A stretch of DNA of 64,000 nt from Sphingomonas lenta (GTDB lineage Bacteria > Pseudomonadota > Alphaproteobacteria > Sphingomonadales > Sphingomonadaceae), in contig NZ_NSLI01000001.1 of NCBI RefSeq assembly GCF_002288825.1, positions 248,001-312,000 of the forward strand, written 5' to 3'. The position numbers and the translations under genes were made by a program. Position 1 is the first letter of the stretch. Each line of letters starts with the position of its first letter. The notes under the pieces are model-generated. The model did no database searches. It had not been told where the DNA came from and worked only from the letters and a program-made list of their open reading frames with translations. Shown here piece after piece: positions 38,491 to 47,610 of this stretch.

Positions 38491-39687
38491 ATGACCCTGC
38501 TCGCCGTGATCGCGTTGCTTCAAGCCGCTCCCGCCCAGGCCGAGGGACGCGAGGTCGTCGTCACCGCCAGGCCGCTGGCCGACACGGAGCGGGCGTGGCT
38601 CGACTGCATGGCGCGCAAGTGCCCGCCTGACCAGGAGATCGCGGCCGCCGTCGCGCACGCGGAGAACCAGTTCGTCGCGGGCGACTACAAGGCGGCGCGC
38701 GGCACGCTGCTGCGCACGATCGGCCATGTCCGCGGGCGCGAGCGGGAGTTTCCCGTGGAGATCGGCAACATCTGGCGCGGGAAGTCGCGCATCGACGCGC
38801 ACCTGGGCGAAGGCGACCGGTCCAGGATCGCGGCGAGCGAGTCGTTGCTCGCGCTCAAGGCCGGGTTGCCCGACGACGATCCGCGCGTCTTCGCGCAGCG
38901 GATCGAGCTCGGCGACAATCTCGTCCAGATGGGGCGTTTCCGCCAGGGACTGGCGATCTACGAGGGCGTGGCGCGCCGCGCGCGGTCGCTGGACCGCCCC
39001 GTGTTCGAAGGTCACGCGCTGCTCCGGATCGCGTCGATCTGGACGGGCGCGGCGGCGGGGCGGGTCCGGTCGGCGGCCGCGGAGCAGGAGGCGCGGCGCG
39101 CGATCGGCGAGCTGTCACGCCTGACCGGGCCGGGGGTGGCCGCCTTTCGGGAAGCGGCCGGGTTGTTGGAGGCGAAGCTCGCCGCGAGGAACGGCGACCC
39201 GGCGGCGATCGATCGCTTGATCGCGCGCTTGGCCGCGCGTTCCAGCGAGCGGCCGCTGCTGGTCTACTCGCCGCCGATCGACCCGTTCGCGCCGGGCATG
39301 GCGCCGGTAACGGTCAATGGTCTCCAGGACCCGCTAACCGGAGTGCGCAGCAGCACGGGGCCGGTCCGCACCGACGTCTTCGAGAAGCAGTGGATCGACG
39401 TCGGCTTCCGCATCGCGCCCGACGGCACCGTCAAGGACGCGGAGATGCTGCGGGGCAGCGACGAGCTCCAGCCGCTGTGGGTCGAGCCCGTGCTGCGCCA
39501 GGTGCGCGGCCGGCGCTACGCCCCGCTCAGGACGGCGGGGGCGGACGCTCCCGGCCTGTTCCGAGTGGAGCGCGTCACGTTCACGTCGGACTATTTCGTC
39601 CCGACGGGCACGCGTATTCGGATGCGCAGCGGCGAGCCGCGCATCATCGTCACCGACCTGACGGCGGACGCGCCGCCCAGCGGTTGA
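38491..39687 (+). CDS. Exported protein with TPR-like region, unknown
   Basis: This protein of 398 residues has a signal peptide ending near APAQAEG. The middle (about 45-250) reads as paired helices typical of tetratricopeptide-like repeats. The last 120 residues (about 285-398) resemble a TonB-like C-terminal fold (VDVGFRIAPDGTVKDAEML). I do not recognise a known family. It is a lone gene followed by a strong hairpin. Confidence 0.62.
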   Translation: MTLLAVIALLQAAPAQAEGREVVVTARPLADTERAWLDCMARKCPPDQEIAAAVAHAENQFVAGDYKAARGTLLRTIGHVRGREREFPVEIGNIWRGKSRIDAHLGEGDRSRIAASESLLALKAGLPDDDPRVFAQRIELGDNLVQMGRFRQGLAIYEGVARRARSLDRPVFEGHALLRIASIWTGAAAGRVRSAAAEQEARRAIGELSRLTGPGVAAFREAAGLLEAKLAARNGDPAAIDRLIARLAARSSERPLLVYSPPIDPFAPGMAPVTVNGLQDPLTGVRSSTGPVRTDVFEKQWIDVGFRIAPDGTVKDAEMLRGSDELQPLWVEPVLRQVRGRRYAPLRTAGADAPGLFRVERVTFTSDYFVPTGTRIRMRSGEPRIIVTDLTADAPPSG

Positions 39688-39721
39688 CGCTCGGGCGCGG
39701 CGGTCCGTATTAGGCGGGTCG

Positions 39722-39781
39722 GGCGGCCTCGGGATCCCAGCAAAGTACTGCTTTGCTGGGTGCCCCGAGCGGGCCGCCTTT
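39722..39781 (+). terminator. Long nested stem-loop with short T-tract before argD
   Basis: An inner perfect 10-bp stem (CCCAGCAAAG at 39736-39745 with CTTTGCTGGG at 39751-39760) lies inside CTCGGG/CCCGAG and GGCGGC/GCCGCC outer pairs. TTTCCC then GTTT follows. It probably ends the preceding gene and precedes the argD ribosome site. Confidence 0.65.
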
Positions 39782-39804
39782 CCCGTTTCAGGAGGACCGC
39801 CGCC

Positions 39805-40995
39805 GTGGCCATCACCCCGCTCATGCCCGTCTATCCCCGCTGCGGGGTCAGGCCGGTGCGAGGCGAGGGGTGCTACCTCTATGGCGAGGACGGGACGCGG
39901 TATCTCGACTTCGCCAGCGGCATCGCGGTGAACGCGCTGGGGCACGGCCACCCCAAGCTGGTGGACGCGATCGCGCGCCAAGCCGCGACGCTGATGCACG
40001 TGTCGAACCTGTACGGGTCGCCTCAGGGGGAGCACCTGGCGCAACGGCTGGTGGACTCGACCTTCGCCGACACGGTGTTCTTCACCAACTCGGGCGCGGA
40101 AGCGGTAGAGTGCGCGATCAAGACGGCGCGGCGCTACCATTTCGCGAACGGCAACCCGCAGCGGCATGACCTGATCACGTTCAACAACGCTTTCCACGGA
40201 CGCACGATCGGCACGATCTCGGCGGCGAACCAGGATAAGCTCCGGAACGGCTTCGAGCCGCTGCTGCCGGGGTTTAAGTACGCGCCGTTCGACGATCTCG
40301 ACGCGGCGCTGGCGCTGGTGGACGAGCATACGGCGGGCTTCTTGGTCGAGCCGATCCAGGGCGAGGGCGGCGTCCGGCCCGCGTCCGAGGCGTTCCTGAA
40401 GGGGCTGCGCGAGGCGGCGGACAGCCAAGGGCTGCTGCTCGTGCTCGACGAGGTGCAGTGCGGCTACGGGCGCACGGGCCGCTTCTTCGCGCACGAGCTG
40501 TACGGCGTTATGCCCGACATCATGGCGGTGGCGAAGGGGATCGGCGGCGGCTTCCCGCTCGGCGCGTGCCTGGCGACCGAGGAGGCCGCCAAGGGCATGA
40601 TCGCGGGTACGCACGGATCGACCTATGGCGGCAACCCGCTGGCGATGGCGGCGGGCGAGGCGGTGCTCGACGTGATCCTGGAGCCCGGCTTCCTAAGCCA
40701 TGTCGAGGAGATGGGGCGGCGGTTGCGCGGGGCGCTGGAGCAGATGATCCCGAACCACGACGGGCTGTTCGACCATGTGCGCGGGCACGGGCTGATGCTG
40801 GGCATCAAACTCAAGAGCGACAGCCGCGCTTTCGTGGCGCACGCGCGCGATAATCATCAGTTGCTGCTCGTCGCGGCGGGTGAGAACGTCGTGCGCGTGC
40901 TCCCGCCGCTCGTCATCGACGAGAGCCACATCGCGGAGTGCGTGGAGAAGCTGAGCGAGGCGGCGCGGGTGTATGTGCCGGCGGCGGATGATTAA
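39805..40995 (+). CDS. argD: Acetylornithine aminotransferase
   Basis: This 396-residue class III PLP aminotransferase acts in arginine synthesis and may also act on succinyl-diaminopimelate. The PLP lysine lies in AVAKGIGGGFPLGA. VLDEVQCGYGRTG and FTNSGAEAVE are present. It starts at GTG 39805 after AGGAGG, rather than at an earlier in-frame start. argF follows after a family B repeat. Confidence 0.94.
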   Translation: MAITPLMPVYPRCGVRPVRGEGCYLYGEDGTRYLDFASGIAVNALGHGHPKLVDAIARQAATLMHVSNLYGSPQGEHLAQRLVDSTFADTVFFTNSGAEAVECAIKTARRYHFANGNPQRHDLITFNNAFHGRTIGTISAANQDKLRNGFEPLLPGFKYAPFDDLDAALALVDEHTAGFLVEPIQGEGGVRPASEAFLKGLREAADSQGLLLVLDEVQCGYGRTGRFFAHELYGVMPDIMAVAKGIGGGFPLGACLATEEAAKGMIAGTHGSTYGGNPLAMAAGEAVLDVILEPGFLSHVEEMGRRLRGALEQMIPNHDGLFDHVRGHGLMLGIKLKSDSRAFVAHARDNHQLLLVAAGENVVRVLPPLVIDESHIAECVEKLSEAARVYVPAADD

Positions 40996-41007
40996 GGTCG
41001 CTCAAAT

Positions 41008-41148
41008 CCTCCCCCGCAACGCAGTTGCGGGGGAGGGGGACCGCTCGCGTAGCGAGTGGTGGAGGGGGTATGACGGGAAACCGCATCCCGTTGTTCCCCC
41101 TCCACCAGCCTTCGGCTGGTCCCCCTCCCCCGCTGTAAGCGGGAGAGG
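41008..41148. repeat. Dispersed palindromic repeat, family B
   Basis: Arms with CCTCCCCCGC..GCGGGGGAGG and TGGTGGAGGGGG..CCCCCTCCACCA occur in a four-hairpin layout. It sits between argD and argF and ends just before the argF start. Confidence 0.82.
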
Positions 41149-41151
41149 AAC

Positions 41152-42051
41152 ATGAACGAGCGGCACTTCTTAAACTTCTCTGACGTTGGTTCGAAGGGCT
41201 TGCGCGCGATCCTCGCCGACGCGCTGGAGCGCAAGCGGGCGCGGGCGGGGTGGCCCAAGGGGCGGGTGGACGCCGACGCGCCGCTCCGCGACCGCGTGCT
41301 GGCCATGGTGTTCGAGAAGAACTCGACGCGCACGAGGGTGAGCTTCGACATGGCGATCCGGCAGCTCGGCGGGACGTCGATCGTCAGCGACGCGGGCAGC
41401 ATGCAGCTCGGACGCGGCGAGACGGTGGCGGACACCGCGCGCGTGCTGTCGGGGTATGTCGACGCGGTGATGCTCAGGACCGACGACCACGCCAAGCTCG
41501 AGGAGCTGGCGGCGCACGCGTCGGTGCCTGTCATCAACGGCCTGACCGACGCGTCGCACCCGTGCCAGATCGTCGCGGACCTGCTGACGATCCTGGAGAC
41601 GGGGCGGGCGTTAGAGGGGCTGAAAGTCGCGTGGCTCGGCGACGGCAACAACGTGCTCGCGTCCTTCTACGAAGCGGGGCGGCTGCTCGGGTTCGACGTC
41701 GTCGCGGCCTGCCCAGAGAAGTATCGGCTGGCAGGCGATGGCGCGATTGTCGCGGACCCGCGCGAGGCGGTGGCGGGCGCGGACGTGGTCGTGACCGACA
41801 CCTGGATCTCCATGGGCCAGGCGCACGCCCACGCGAAGCTCGCCGCGATGACGCCGTACCAGGTGACGGCCGCGCTGATGGCGGAGGCCAAGCCGGACGC
41901 GGTGTTCCTCCACTGCCTCCCCGCGCACCGCGGCGAGGAGGTGGCCGCCGAGGTGATCGACGGGCCGCGGTCGCTGATCTGGGCGGAGGCGGAGAACCGG
42001 CTGCACGCGCAGAAGTCGATCCTGCGCTGGTGCTTCGGGCAGGTTGGTTGA
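41152..42051 (+). CDS. argF: Ornithine carbamoyltransferase
   Basis: ArgF (299 residues) makes citrulline from ornithine and carbamoyl phosphate. The phosphate loop STRTRVSF, the motif HPCQ and the C-terminal [10 protein letters not shown] are intact. The start lies 3 bases after the family B repeat, and GAGAGGAAC gives the ribosome site. It follows argD. Confidence 0.96.
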   Translation: MNERHFLNFSDVGSKGLRAILADALERKRARAGWPKGRVDADAPLRDRVLAMVFEKNSTRTRVSFDMAIRQLGGTSIVSDAGSMQLGRGETVADTARVLSGYVDAVMLRTDDHAKLEELAAHASVPVINGLTDASHPCQIVADLLTILETGRALEGLKVAWLGDGNNVLASFYEAGRLLGFDVVAACPEKYRLAGDGAIVADPREAVAGADVVVTDTWISMGQAHAHAKLAAMTPYQVTAALMAEAKPDAVFLHCLPAHRGEEVAAEVIDGPRSLIWAEAENRLHAQKSILRWCFGQVG

Positions 42052-42093
42052 TCGGGAGGTGGCGACACCTATTTAGGTCCCGTTCCCCTCATC

Positions 42094-42182
42094 CCCGTTC
42101 GCGCTGAGCTCGTCGAAGCGCCGTTCTTTCCGCCACCGTGGGAAGGAGAGTACGGGGCTTCGACAGGCTCAGCCCGAACGGT
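42094..42182. repeat. Dispersed palindromic repeat, family C
   Basis: The arms are CCGTTCGCGCTGAGCTCGTC near 42095 and its imperfect complement with GACAGGCTCAGCCCGAACGG ending at 42181. The right arm ends 5 bases before the hslO ATG. Related copies lie at 49773 and 55086. Confidence 0.82.
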
Positions 42183-42186
42183 GTTT

Positions 42187-43098
42187 ATGCAGGACTCGAA
42201 CAATCTCGACCTCGACCGCGCGCTCGGTTTCGCGATCCCGTCGCGCAGCGCGCGGGGGCGTATCGTGCGCTTGGGAGCGGTGCTCGACCGCGTGCTGTCC
42301 GCGCACGCCTATCCGCCCGCGATCGAGGCGCTGCTCGCCGAGGCGCTGACGCTGGCCGCGCTGATGGGTTCGACGCTCAAGGACCCCTCGGGCCAGATGA
42401 CGATGCAGGCGCAGACCAAGGACGGCGTCGTCAGCCTGCTCGTCTGCGACTACAAGGGCGGCGAGCTGCGCGGTTACGCCCAGTTCGACGAAGAGCGGCT
42501 GGCTGAGCTGCCCGCCGAGCCTTCGCTGCGCGACCTGTTCGGCGAGGGCTATCTGGCGATCACCTTCGACCTGGCGGTGACGAAGGAGCGGTACCAGGGC
42601 ATCGTGCCGCTCGACGGCGCGAGCCTGTCGGAGGCGGCGCAGTATTTCTTCGTGCAGTCGGAGCAGATCCCGAGCTTCGTGCGCGTCGGCATCGACAAGC
42701 GCGGCGACGGCGCTACGGTCGCGGGCGGCCTCTTCCTCCAGCATCTGCCGGAGGGCGAGCTGGGCCGCGAGCGCCTGCACGTGCGGCTCGACCACCCGGA
42801 GTGGGAGCATGTCGCGGCGCTGGGCAACACCATGCACGCCGACGAGCTCGCCGATCCGACGGTGTCGCTGGAGACGCTAGTGTGGCGCTTGTTCCACGAG
42901 GAGGAGGGCGTGCGCACGCTGCAGTCGACCGAGCTGTCTCGCGGGTGCCGCTGTACGCCCGAGCATATCCGCGGCGTCATCGCCAAGTTCCCCATCGAGG
43001 AACGGCGCGAGATGGCGGGCGCGGACGGCATGATCACCGTCGACTGCCGCTTCTGCGCGCAGAAGTTCGCGGTCGAGGTCGGCGAGGAAATGGCCTGA
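42187..43098 (+). CDS. hslO: Hsp33 redox-regulated chaperone
   Basis: Hsp33 (303 residues) becomes active when its zinc-binding cysteines are oxidised. The four cysteines lie in GCRCTPEHI and DCRFCAQKF at the C-terminus. ATG 42187 is preferred over GTG 42181. No ribosome site can be seen upstream because the repeat fills that space. It follows argF. Confidence 0.92.
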   Translation: MQDSNNLDLDRALGFAIPSRSARGRIVRLGAVLDRVLSAHAYPPAIEALLAEALTLAALMGSTLKDPSGQMTMQAQTKDGVVSLLVCDYKGGELRGYAQFDEERLAELPAEPSLRDLFGEGYLAITFDLAVTKERYQGIVPLDGASLSEAAQYFFVQSEQIPSFVRVGIDKRGDGATVAGGLFLQHLPEGELGRERLHVRLDHPEWEHVAALGNTMHADELADPTVSLETLVWRLFHEEEGVRTLQSTELSRGCRCTPEHIRGVIAKFPIEERREMAGADGMITVDCRFCAQKFAVEVGEEMA

Positions 43099-43147
43099 AC
43101 GGCCGTGGCGTTTACCGGTTCTTCACGCCTGCGCGCCTATGAAGGTG

Positions 43148-43224
43148 GCGTGCCCGCTCGGCACGCTTCTCTCCCTTGTCGGCAAGTCAGCCGAACTCGG
43201 CCGCTCCTCGAGGGCGGCCTTTTT
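43148..43224 (+). ncRNA. Candidate three-hairpin RNA or leader before queC
   Basis: Three stems occur in series. GCGTGCC 43148-43154 pairs with 43160-43166. TCGGC 43179-43183 pairs with GCCGA 43190-43194. GGCCGC 43199-43204 pairs with GCGGCC 43214-43219, followed by T5. It might be a small RNA, an attenuator of queC, or just the hslO terminator with extra structure. No known family was recognised. Confidence 0.4.
43199..43224 (+). terminator. Rho-independent terminator before queC
   Basis: A 6-bp perfect GC stem GGCCGC/GCGGCC with an inner CCTCGAGG pairing is followed directly by five T. It lies 100 bases after the hslO stop and 39 before the queC start. Confidence 0.75.
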
Positions 43225-43262
43225 CTTGCGCTCGCTCCGCCACCGGCCTAGCGCGCGCCATC

Positions 43263-43949
43263 ATGCACGAACAGCCTCTCGCGGTCGCCCTGGTCTCGGG
43301 CGGCCTGGACTCGATGGTGTCGGCGGCGCTCGCGCGCGAAGCGGGCTATCGGCTGCTCGCGCTGTCGGTCGACTACAACCAGCGCCATCGCGTCGAGCTC
43401 GCCGCCGCCGGCCGGGTCGCGGCCGCGCTCGGCGCCGAGCGGCACGTCGTCATGCCGCTCGACCTGCGCGCGTTCGGCGGGTCGGCGCTGACCGACGATA
43501 TCGCCGTGCCCAAGGACGGGCCGGGGGAGGGCATTCCCGTCACCTATGTCCCAGCGCGCAACACGATTTTCCTCTCCCTCGCGCTGGGCTGGGCGGAAGC
43601 AGCGGGCGCGCGCGACATCTGGATCGGCGTCCACTCGCTCGATTACGCCGGCTATCCAGACTGCCGGCCGGAGTTCGTGCGCGCTTTCGAGCGGCTCGCG
43701 GAGGTCGCGACCAAGGCGGGCGTCGAAGGGCGGCCGTTCCAGGTCCACGCGCCGTTGATGACCAACACCAAGGCCGACAACGTCCGCGAGGCCGCACGGC
43801 TCGGGCTCGACCTGTCGATCACCTGGTCGTGCTACGATCCCGCGCCGGGCGACCGGCATTGCGGGCTGTGTGACACGTGCCGCTTACGGATAGACGGCTT
43901 CGCGGAAGCGGGCGTGCCCGACCCGACCGACTACGCAGCCAGGCCATGA
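43263..43949 (+). CDS. queC: 7-cyano-7-deazaguanine synthase
   Basis: QueC (228 residues) converts carboxydeazaguanine to preQ0, an early step of queuosine synthesis. It uses ATP through the P-loop SGGLDS at 12-17. Its zinc-binding cysteines cluster in WSCYDP..HCGLCDTC near the C-terminus. ATG 43263 fits the family start. It is translationally coupled to queE by ATGA. Confidence 0.95.
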   Translation: MHEQPLAVALVSGGLDSMVSAALAREAGYRLLALSVDYNQRHRVELAAAGRVAAALGAERHVVMPLDLRAFGGSALTDDIAVPKDGPGEGIPVTYVPARNTIFLSLALGWAEAAGARDIWIGVHSLDYAGYPDCRPEFVRAFERLAEVATKAGVEGRPFQVHAPLMTNTKADNVREAARLGLDLSITWSCYDPAPGDRHCGLCDTCRLRIDGFAEAGVPDPTDYAARP

Positions 43950-44578
43950 GCTACGCCGTCAAGGAGATGTTCCTGACGCTGCAGGGCGAGGGCGTGAACG
44001 CCGGTGCCCGCGCGGTGTTCGTGCGCTTCGCCGGGTGCAATCTCTGGTCGGGCCGCGAGCAGGATCGCGCGACGGCGGTTTGCCGTTTCTGCGATACGGA
44101 TTTCGTCGGCGTGGATGGCGCGGGCGGCGGCAAGTTCGCCGACGCCGACGCGCTGGTCTCGGCCGTCGAGGCGCACTGGGGCGAGGGACGCGAGCGGCGC
44201 TTCGTCGTGCTGACGGGCGGCGAGCCGATGCTGCAGGTCGACGACGCGCTCGTCGGCGCGCTCCATGCGGCGGGTTTTCGAATCGCGATCGAGAGCAACG
44301 GTACGCTGCCCGCGCACCCGCGCATCGACTGGGTGTGCGTCAGCCCCAAGGCGGGGAGCGAGGTCGTCCAGCGCTCGGGCGACGAGCTCAAGCTCGTCTG
44401 GCCGCAGACGGGGATCGACCTGGACGCGCTGGAGGGCTGGCGGTTCGCGCACCGGCTGGTGCAGCCGATGGATGACGCGGACGCCGCGGCGAACCAGGAC
44501 GCGGCGATCGCGCTGGTGATGGAGCGGCCGTCGTGGCGCCTGAGCCTACAGACGCACAAGCTGCTGGGGTTGAGGTGA
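43946..44578 (+). CDS. queE: 7-carboxy-7-deazaguanine synthase, radical SAM
   Basis: QueE (210 residues) makes carboxydeazaguanine, the substrate for QueC. Its iron-sulfur cluster cysteines are C31, C46 and C49 (C-x14-C-x2-C), with the insert seen in several QueE homologues. LTGGEPML is the later radical SAM motif. It overlaps queC by 4 bp. Confidence 0.94.
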   Translation: MSYAVKEMFLTLQGEGVNAGARAVFVRFAGCNLWSGREQDRATAVCRFCDTDFVGVDGAGGGKFADADALVSAVEAHWGEGRERRFVVLTGGEPMLQVDDALVGALHAAGFRIAIESNGTLPAHPRIDWVCVSPKAGSEVVQRSGDELKLVWPQTGIDLDALEGWRFAHRLVQPMDDADAAANQDAAIALVMERPSWRLSLQTHKLLGLR

Positions 44579-44582
44579 CCTA

Positions 44583-44726
44583 ATCCTCCCCCGCAGGGGG
44601 AGGGGGACCGCTCGCCCTCTTGGGCGAGTGGTGGAGGGGCAGTTGCGAAGGACGGCTCTCGTCGCAGGCGCCCCTCCACCACGCCAGCAAGCTGGCGCGG
44701 TCCCCCTCCCCGTTCCGGGGAGGATC
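44583..44726. repeat. Dispersed palindromic repeat, family B
   Basis: It has the same hairpin series as the element at 41008, with CCTCCCCCGC-like ends and GGTGGAGGGGC in the middle. It lies between queE and a convergent gene. Confidence 0.82.
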
Positions 44727-44728
44727 GG

Positions 44729-45433
44729 TCAGCGCGCCGCCATCGCTACCGCGGCGGGCGTTGGCCAGCCGGCGGGGCCGCACTTCTTCTCGCGCCAGTT
44801 GCCCTTCTTGTCCCAGCACACCGGGTCGAGGCGCGGACGCGAGACAGTGAGGCGGCTGAGATCGGACACCCACACGAACCGCTGCTCGCCGAAGGGGACG
44901 AGGCTGTTGCGCAGTTCCTGGATGCGCGTCTCGCTGAACTCGCCGAAATGGCCGCGCGGGGTGAAGTTCGCGTCGCGCCCGATCGCGTGCGCGGTCTGGC
45001 AGAAGCCGAACTGGCCCGAGACCGAGGAGAAGCTGGAATAGGTGCGCGTGCCGAACTGGTCGAGCGCCTTCTGGCCGTCCGCCTTGGACCTGGCGGTGCG
45101 GGCGAAATAGCCGGTCAGCGTGTCGAACGACTTCTTCAGCTCGTCGCGATGGTCGAGCAGCAGCGCGTTGTAGTTGCGCACGGTGGTGAGCGTCGGCTCG
45201 AATTGGCACTGGAGCGCGGCGACGTTGAGCGCGGCGCGCATCGTCCAGACAAGGCCGGCGCGCAGCTCTTCGGGTTTGGCGTTGGGCAGCGGCGCGGCGA
45301 GCACGCCCGGCTCGTCGCCGCGCACGGGCTGGCCGGCCAGGCTCTTGGACTTAAGAAAGAACTGCGCCTGCGCCGGGCTGGCGGCGGCGCCGACGGCCAG
45401 CAGAGCGGCGACGGCCGTACGCGACAAAGACAT
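44729..45433 (-). CDS. Exported protein of unknown function
   Basis: This 234-residue protein has a signal peptide with AAASPAQAQ cleavage. It contains five or so cysteines (LQCQFEP, FGFCQTA and CWDKKGNWREKKC at the end), consistent with disulfides in the periplasm. No family was recognised. The signal start at ATG 45433 is preferred over a longer frame. It stands alone, next to a repeat. Confidence 0.68.
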   Translation of the reverse strand: MSLSRTAVAALLAVGAAASPAQAQFFLKSKSLAGQPVRGDEPGVLAAPLPNAKPEELRAGLVWTMRAALNVAALQCQFEPTLTTVRNYNALLLDHRDELKKSFDTLTGYFARTARSKADGQKALDQFGTRTYSSFSSVSGQFGFCQTAHAIGRDANFTPRGHFGEFSETRIQELRNSLVPFGEQRFVWVSDLSRLTVSRPRLDPVCWDKKGNWREKKCGPAGWPTPAAVAMAAR

Positions 45434-45543
45434 GGAAACCCCTCCGGACCCTAACGCGCGGAAACTAGGGCATTCCGCTCCCGGGCTCAAACGCTTCTTA
45501 ACCATTTCGTCGCGTTATGCGCCGGGCGCGTCGCGCAAAGAAG

Positions 45544-45575
45544 AAGGGGCCGCCCGGTCGCCCGGACGGCCCCTT
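45544..45575 (-). terminator. Rho-independent terminator after the MMSND lipoprotein
   Basis: On the minus strand AAGGGGCCG pairs with CGGCCCCTT, then TTCTTCTT follows. It lies just beyond the stop at 45600 and upstream of the next minus-strand gene. Confidence 0.7.
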
Positions 45576-45599
45576 CGATCGGTCAACCCGACCCGCTGA

Positions 45600-45896
45600 T
45601 TACAGCGTGTTGGTCGTGGTCGTGTTGGTGGTCGTCGTGGTGGTGTTCATCATGGTGTCGTTCGACATCATCATGTCGTTGGACATCATCATGTCGTTCG
45701 ACATCATGCCGGTGTTGGTCGCACCGTCGACCGCCGTCATGTTGTCGGTCATGGTGTCCATGCCCTCGGTCGCGTTCAGGTCAGTGACCGTGGTGTTCTC
45801 GGTGGTGGCCTCGTTGTTGCCGCCGCAAGCCGAAACCAGCAGCGCAGCGCCGGCGACCATCGAGCCGGTCAGAACCTTGGAAATGAGTGCACGCAT
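45600..45896 (-). CDS. Small lipoprotein with Met-Asn repeats
   Basis: This 98-residue protein has a lipobox at VSAC followed by GGNNEAT. The remainder is Thr, Asn and Met rich, with MMSNDM-type units in tandem (three close copies) and a tail of Thr and Asn. I do not recognise a family. The Met clusters could bind metal, but this is only a suggestion. Codon use is normal for the region. Confidence 0.68.
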   Translation of the reverse strand: MRALISKVLTGSMVAGAALLVSACGGNNEATTENTTVTDLNATEGMDTMTDNMTAVDGATNTGMMSNDMMMSNDMMMSNDTMMNTTTTTTNTTTTNTL

Positions 45897-45988
45897 TCTG
45901 AAGCTCCCTAGATGAAGGATTTGGACGGCTGCTCGCTGGCCCCTATCACCCAAATCGGGGTGGACATTAAACGCAACGCCGCCAGCCC

Positions 45989-46651
45989 TCAAGCCTCCTT
46001 TTGCCGGGGGCAAGAAAGAGTTTCGAGAAAGGGCGGGAACGTTAACGCCAGGTCCATGTCGAAAGTTTCCTGGCCCATGTTAATCCCCAGCTTTTTCATG
46101 CTGGTTACGCCCGAATCGCTGATTCCGCAGGGGACAATGCCCCCGAAATGCGACAGGTCGGGCGACAGGTTAACCGAAAAGCCGTGCAGCGTTACCCAGC
46201 GCTTCACGCGCACGCCGATCGCGCCGATCTTCGCTTGCGCGTCGCCGTCCATCGTCCAGATGCCGACTCTGCCCGGCACGGCGAAGGCTTCCACGCCGGA
46301 ACGCGCCAGCGCGGCGATGACCCAATTCTCCAGCGCGTGGACGAAACAGCGCACGTCGCGGCCGCGCTTCGCGAGGTCAAGCACGAGGTATCCGATCCGC
46401 TGGCCGGGACCGTGATAGGTGTACTTGCCGCCGCGGCCCGTGCGCACGACGGGGAAGCGTGGATCGCAGAGGTCGCTCTCGTCGGCGCTGGTGCCGCCGG
46501 TGTAGACGGGCGGATGCTCGAGCAGCCAGACGAGCTCACGCGCCTGGCCGGCGGCGACCGCGGCCGCCCGCGCCTCCATCTCGGTCACGGCCTCCTGATA
46601 AGGCGTCAGGCCGGCGCTGACCCGCCATTCGATGTCGGGGGGGATGTGCAC
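45989..46651 (-). CDS. lipB: Octanoyltransferase
   Basis: LipB (220 residues) moves an octanoyl group from acyl carrier protein onto lipoyl domains. The motifs [12 protein letters not shown] and [17 protein letters not shown], with the active-site cysteine in [14 protein letters not shown], are present. Length is normal. It is a lone gene, upstream of the two membrane protein genes on the other strand. Confidence 0.95.
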   Translation of the reverse strand: MHIPPDIEWRVSAGLTPYQEAVTEMEARAAAVAAGQARELVWLLEHPPVYTGGTSADESDLCDPRFPVVRTGRGGKYTYHGPGQRIGYLVLDLAKRGRDVRCFVHALENWVIAALARSGVEAFAVPGRVGIWTMDGDAQAKIGAIGVRVKRWVTLHGFSVNLSPDLSHFGGIVPCGISDSGVTSMKKLGINMGQETFDMDLALTFPPFLETLSCPRQKEA

Positions 46652-46755
46652 GGGCGCGATGTGCGGCGGCGGCGTCCGCGATGCAACCGCGCCGGTGGCA
46701 AAGCGCCGCCGCTTGGGCTAGCGTCGCCCCGACACGCGAGCGGAGGGCGCGGCCG

Positions 46756-47610
46756 ATGGTCAGGATCAACACGGTGTGGGACTCGGCGGTCGAGGCGGTC
46801 CGCGGGCGCGCGGGGCTGATCGCGCCGATCGCCACGGCGGCGATCTTCCTGCCCAGCGTGGCGCAGGCGGCCGTGCAGGCCTATCTCGCCCCGCAGCCCG
46901 GCGCCGTCGCCGCGGCCGGTTCCGCCGCCGTCGGCTCGCTAGTGACGATTATCGCATTGGTCGTGACCTTGTGGGGGGCGCTCGCCATCACCGCGATCAC
47001 CAGCCACCCCAGCACCACCAGCGCGGACGCGACGCGCCAAGCGACGGCTCGGCTGCTGCCGCTGATCGGCGTGTCGCTGGTGATCGGATTCGCGCTGACG
47101 CTGCTCGGCCTGCCGCTGATCGCGCTCTTGATCGCGGCGGGCGTCGACTTCGAGAACATGACGCCGGGGCAGACGCCGCAGATCAGCGGCGGGCTCGGCG
47201 CGCTCGCCTTCCTCTACATGCTCGTGCTGCTCGGTCTGCTGCTCTGGATCTTCGCGCGCCTGCTGCCGCTGGTCCCGACGGTGCTGCACGAGCGGCTGGG
47301 CGTCCGCGCGATCGGCCGCGCGTTCCGCATGACCAAGGGCATGGGGCTGAAGCTGGTGGGCGTGGTGCTGCTTTACTTCATCGTGCTGATCGTCGCGAGC
47401 GGCGCGGCGCAACTCGTCTTCGGCCTCGTCGCGCGGTTCGCCCTGGGACAGGACGGCAGCGCCACCGCGCAGTTCGTCGGCGGGATCGCGAGCGCGGTCG
47501 TCGCGACGATCCTCTCCGTGCTCAGCTACGCCTTCGTGGCGCGCCTTTACGCCATGCTCAGCGGCCGCGACCTGGCGGACGTGTTCGAGGACGCGCGCAG
47601 CCCAGCCTGA
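46756..47610 (+). CDS. Multi-pass membrane protein
   Basis: This 284-residue protein has six or so membrane helices and resembles the glycerophosphodiesterase membrane-domain/DUF7847 type proteins by layout only. ATG 46756 begins MVRINTVWD. Its stop overlaps the next ATG (TGATG at 47608). Function is unknown, and the pair probably act together. Confidence 0.65.
   Translation: MVRINTVWDSAVEAVRGRAGLIAPIATAAIFLPSVAQAAVQAYLAPQPGAVAAAGSAAVGSLVTIIALVVTLWGALAITAITSHPSTTSADATRQATARLLPLIGVSLVIGFALTLLGLPLIALLIAAGVDFENMTPGQTPQISGGLGALAFLYMLVLLGLLLWIFARLLPLVPTVLHERLGVRAIGRAFRMTKGMGLKLVGVVLLYFIVLIVASGAAQLVFGLVARFALGQDGSATAQFVGGIASAVVATILSVLSYAFVARLYAMLSGRDLADVFEDARSPA

Noticed and set aside
43946..44094. 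Missing CxxxCxxC motif in QueE
   Set aside because: The C-x14-C-x2-C spacing is a known variation among QueE proteins, so it is not a defect.
45494..45506. A CtrA half-site (TTAACCAT) near 45497
   Set aside because: A single half-site is expected by chance and no second half was seen.
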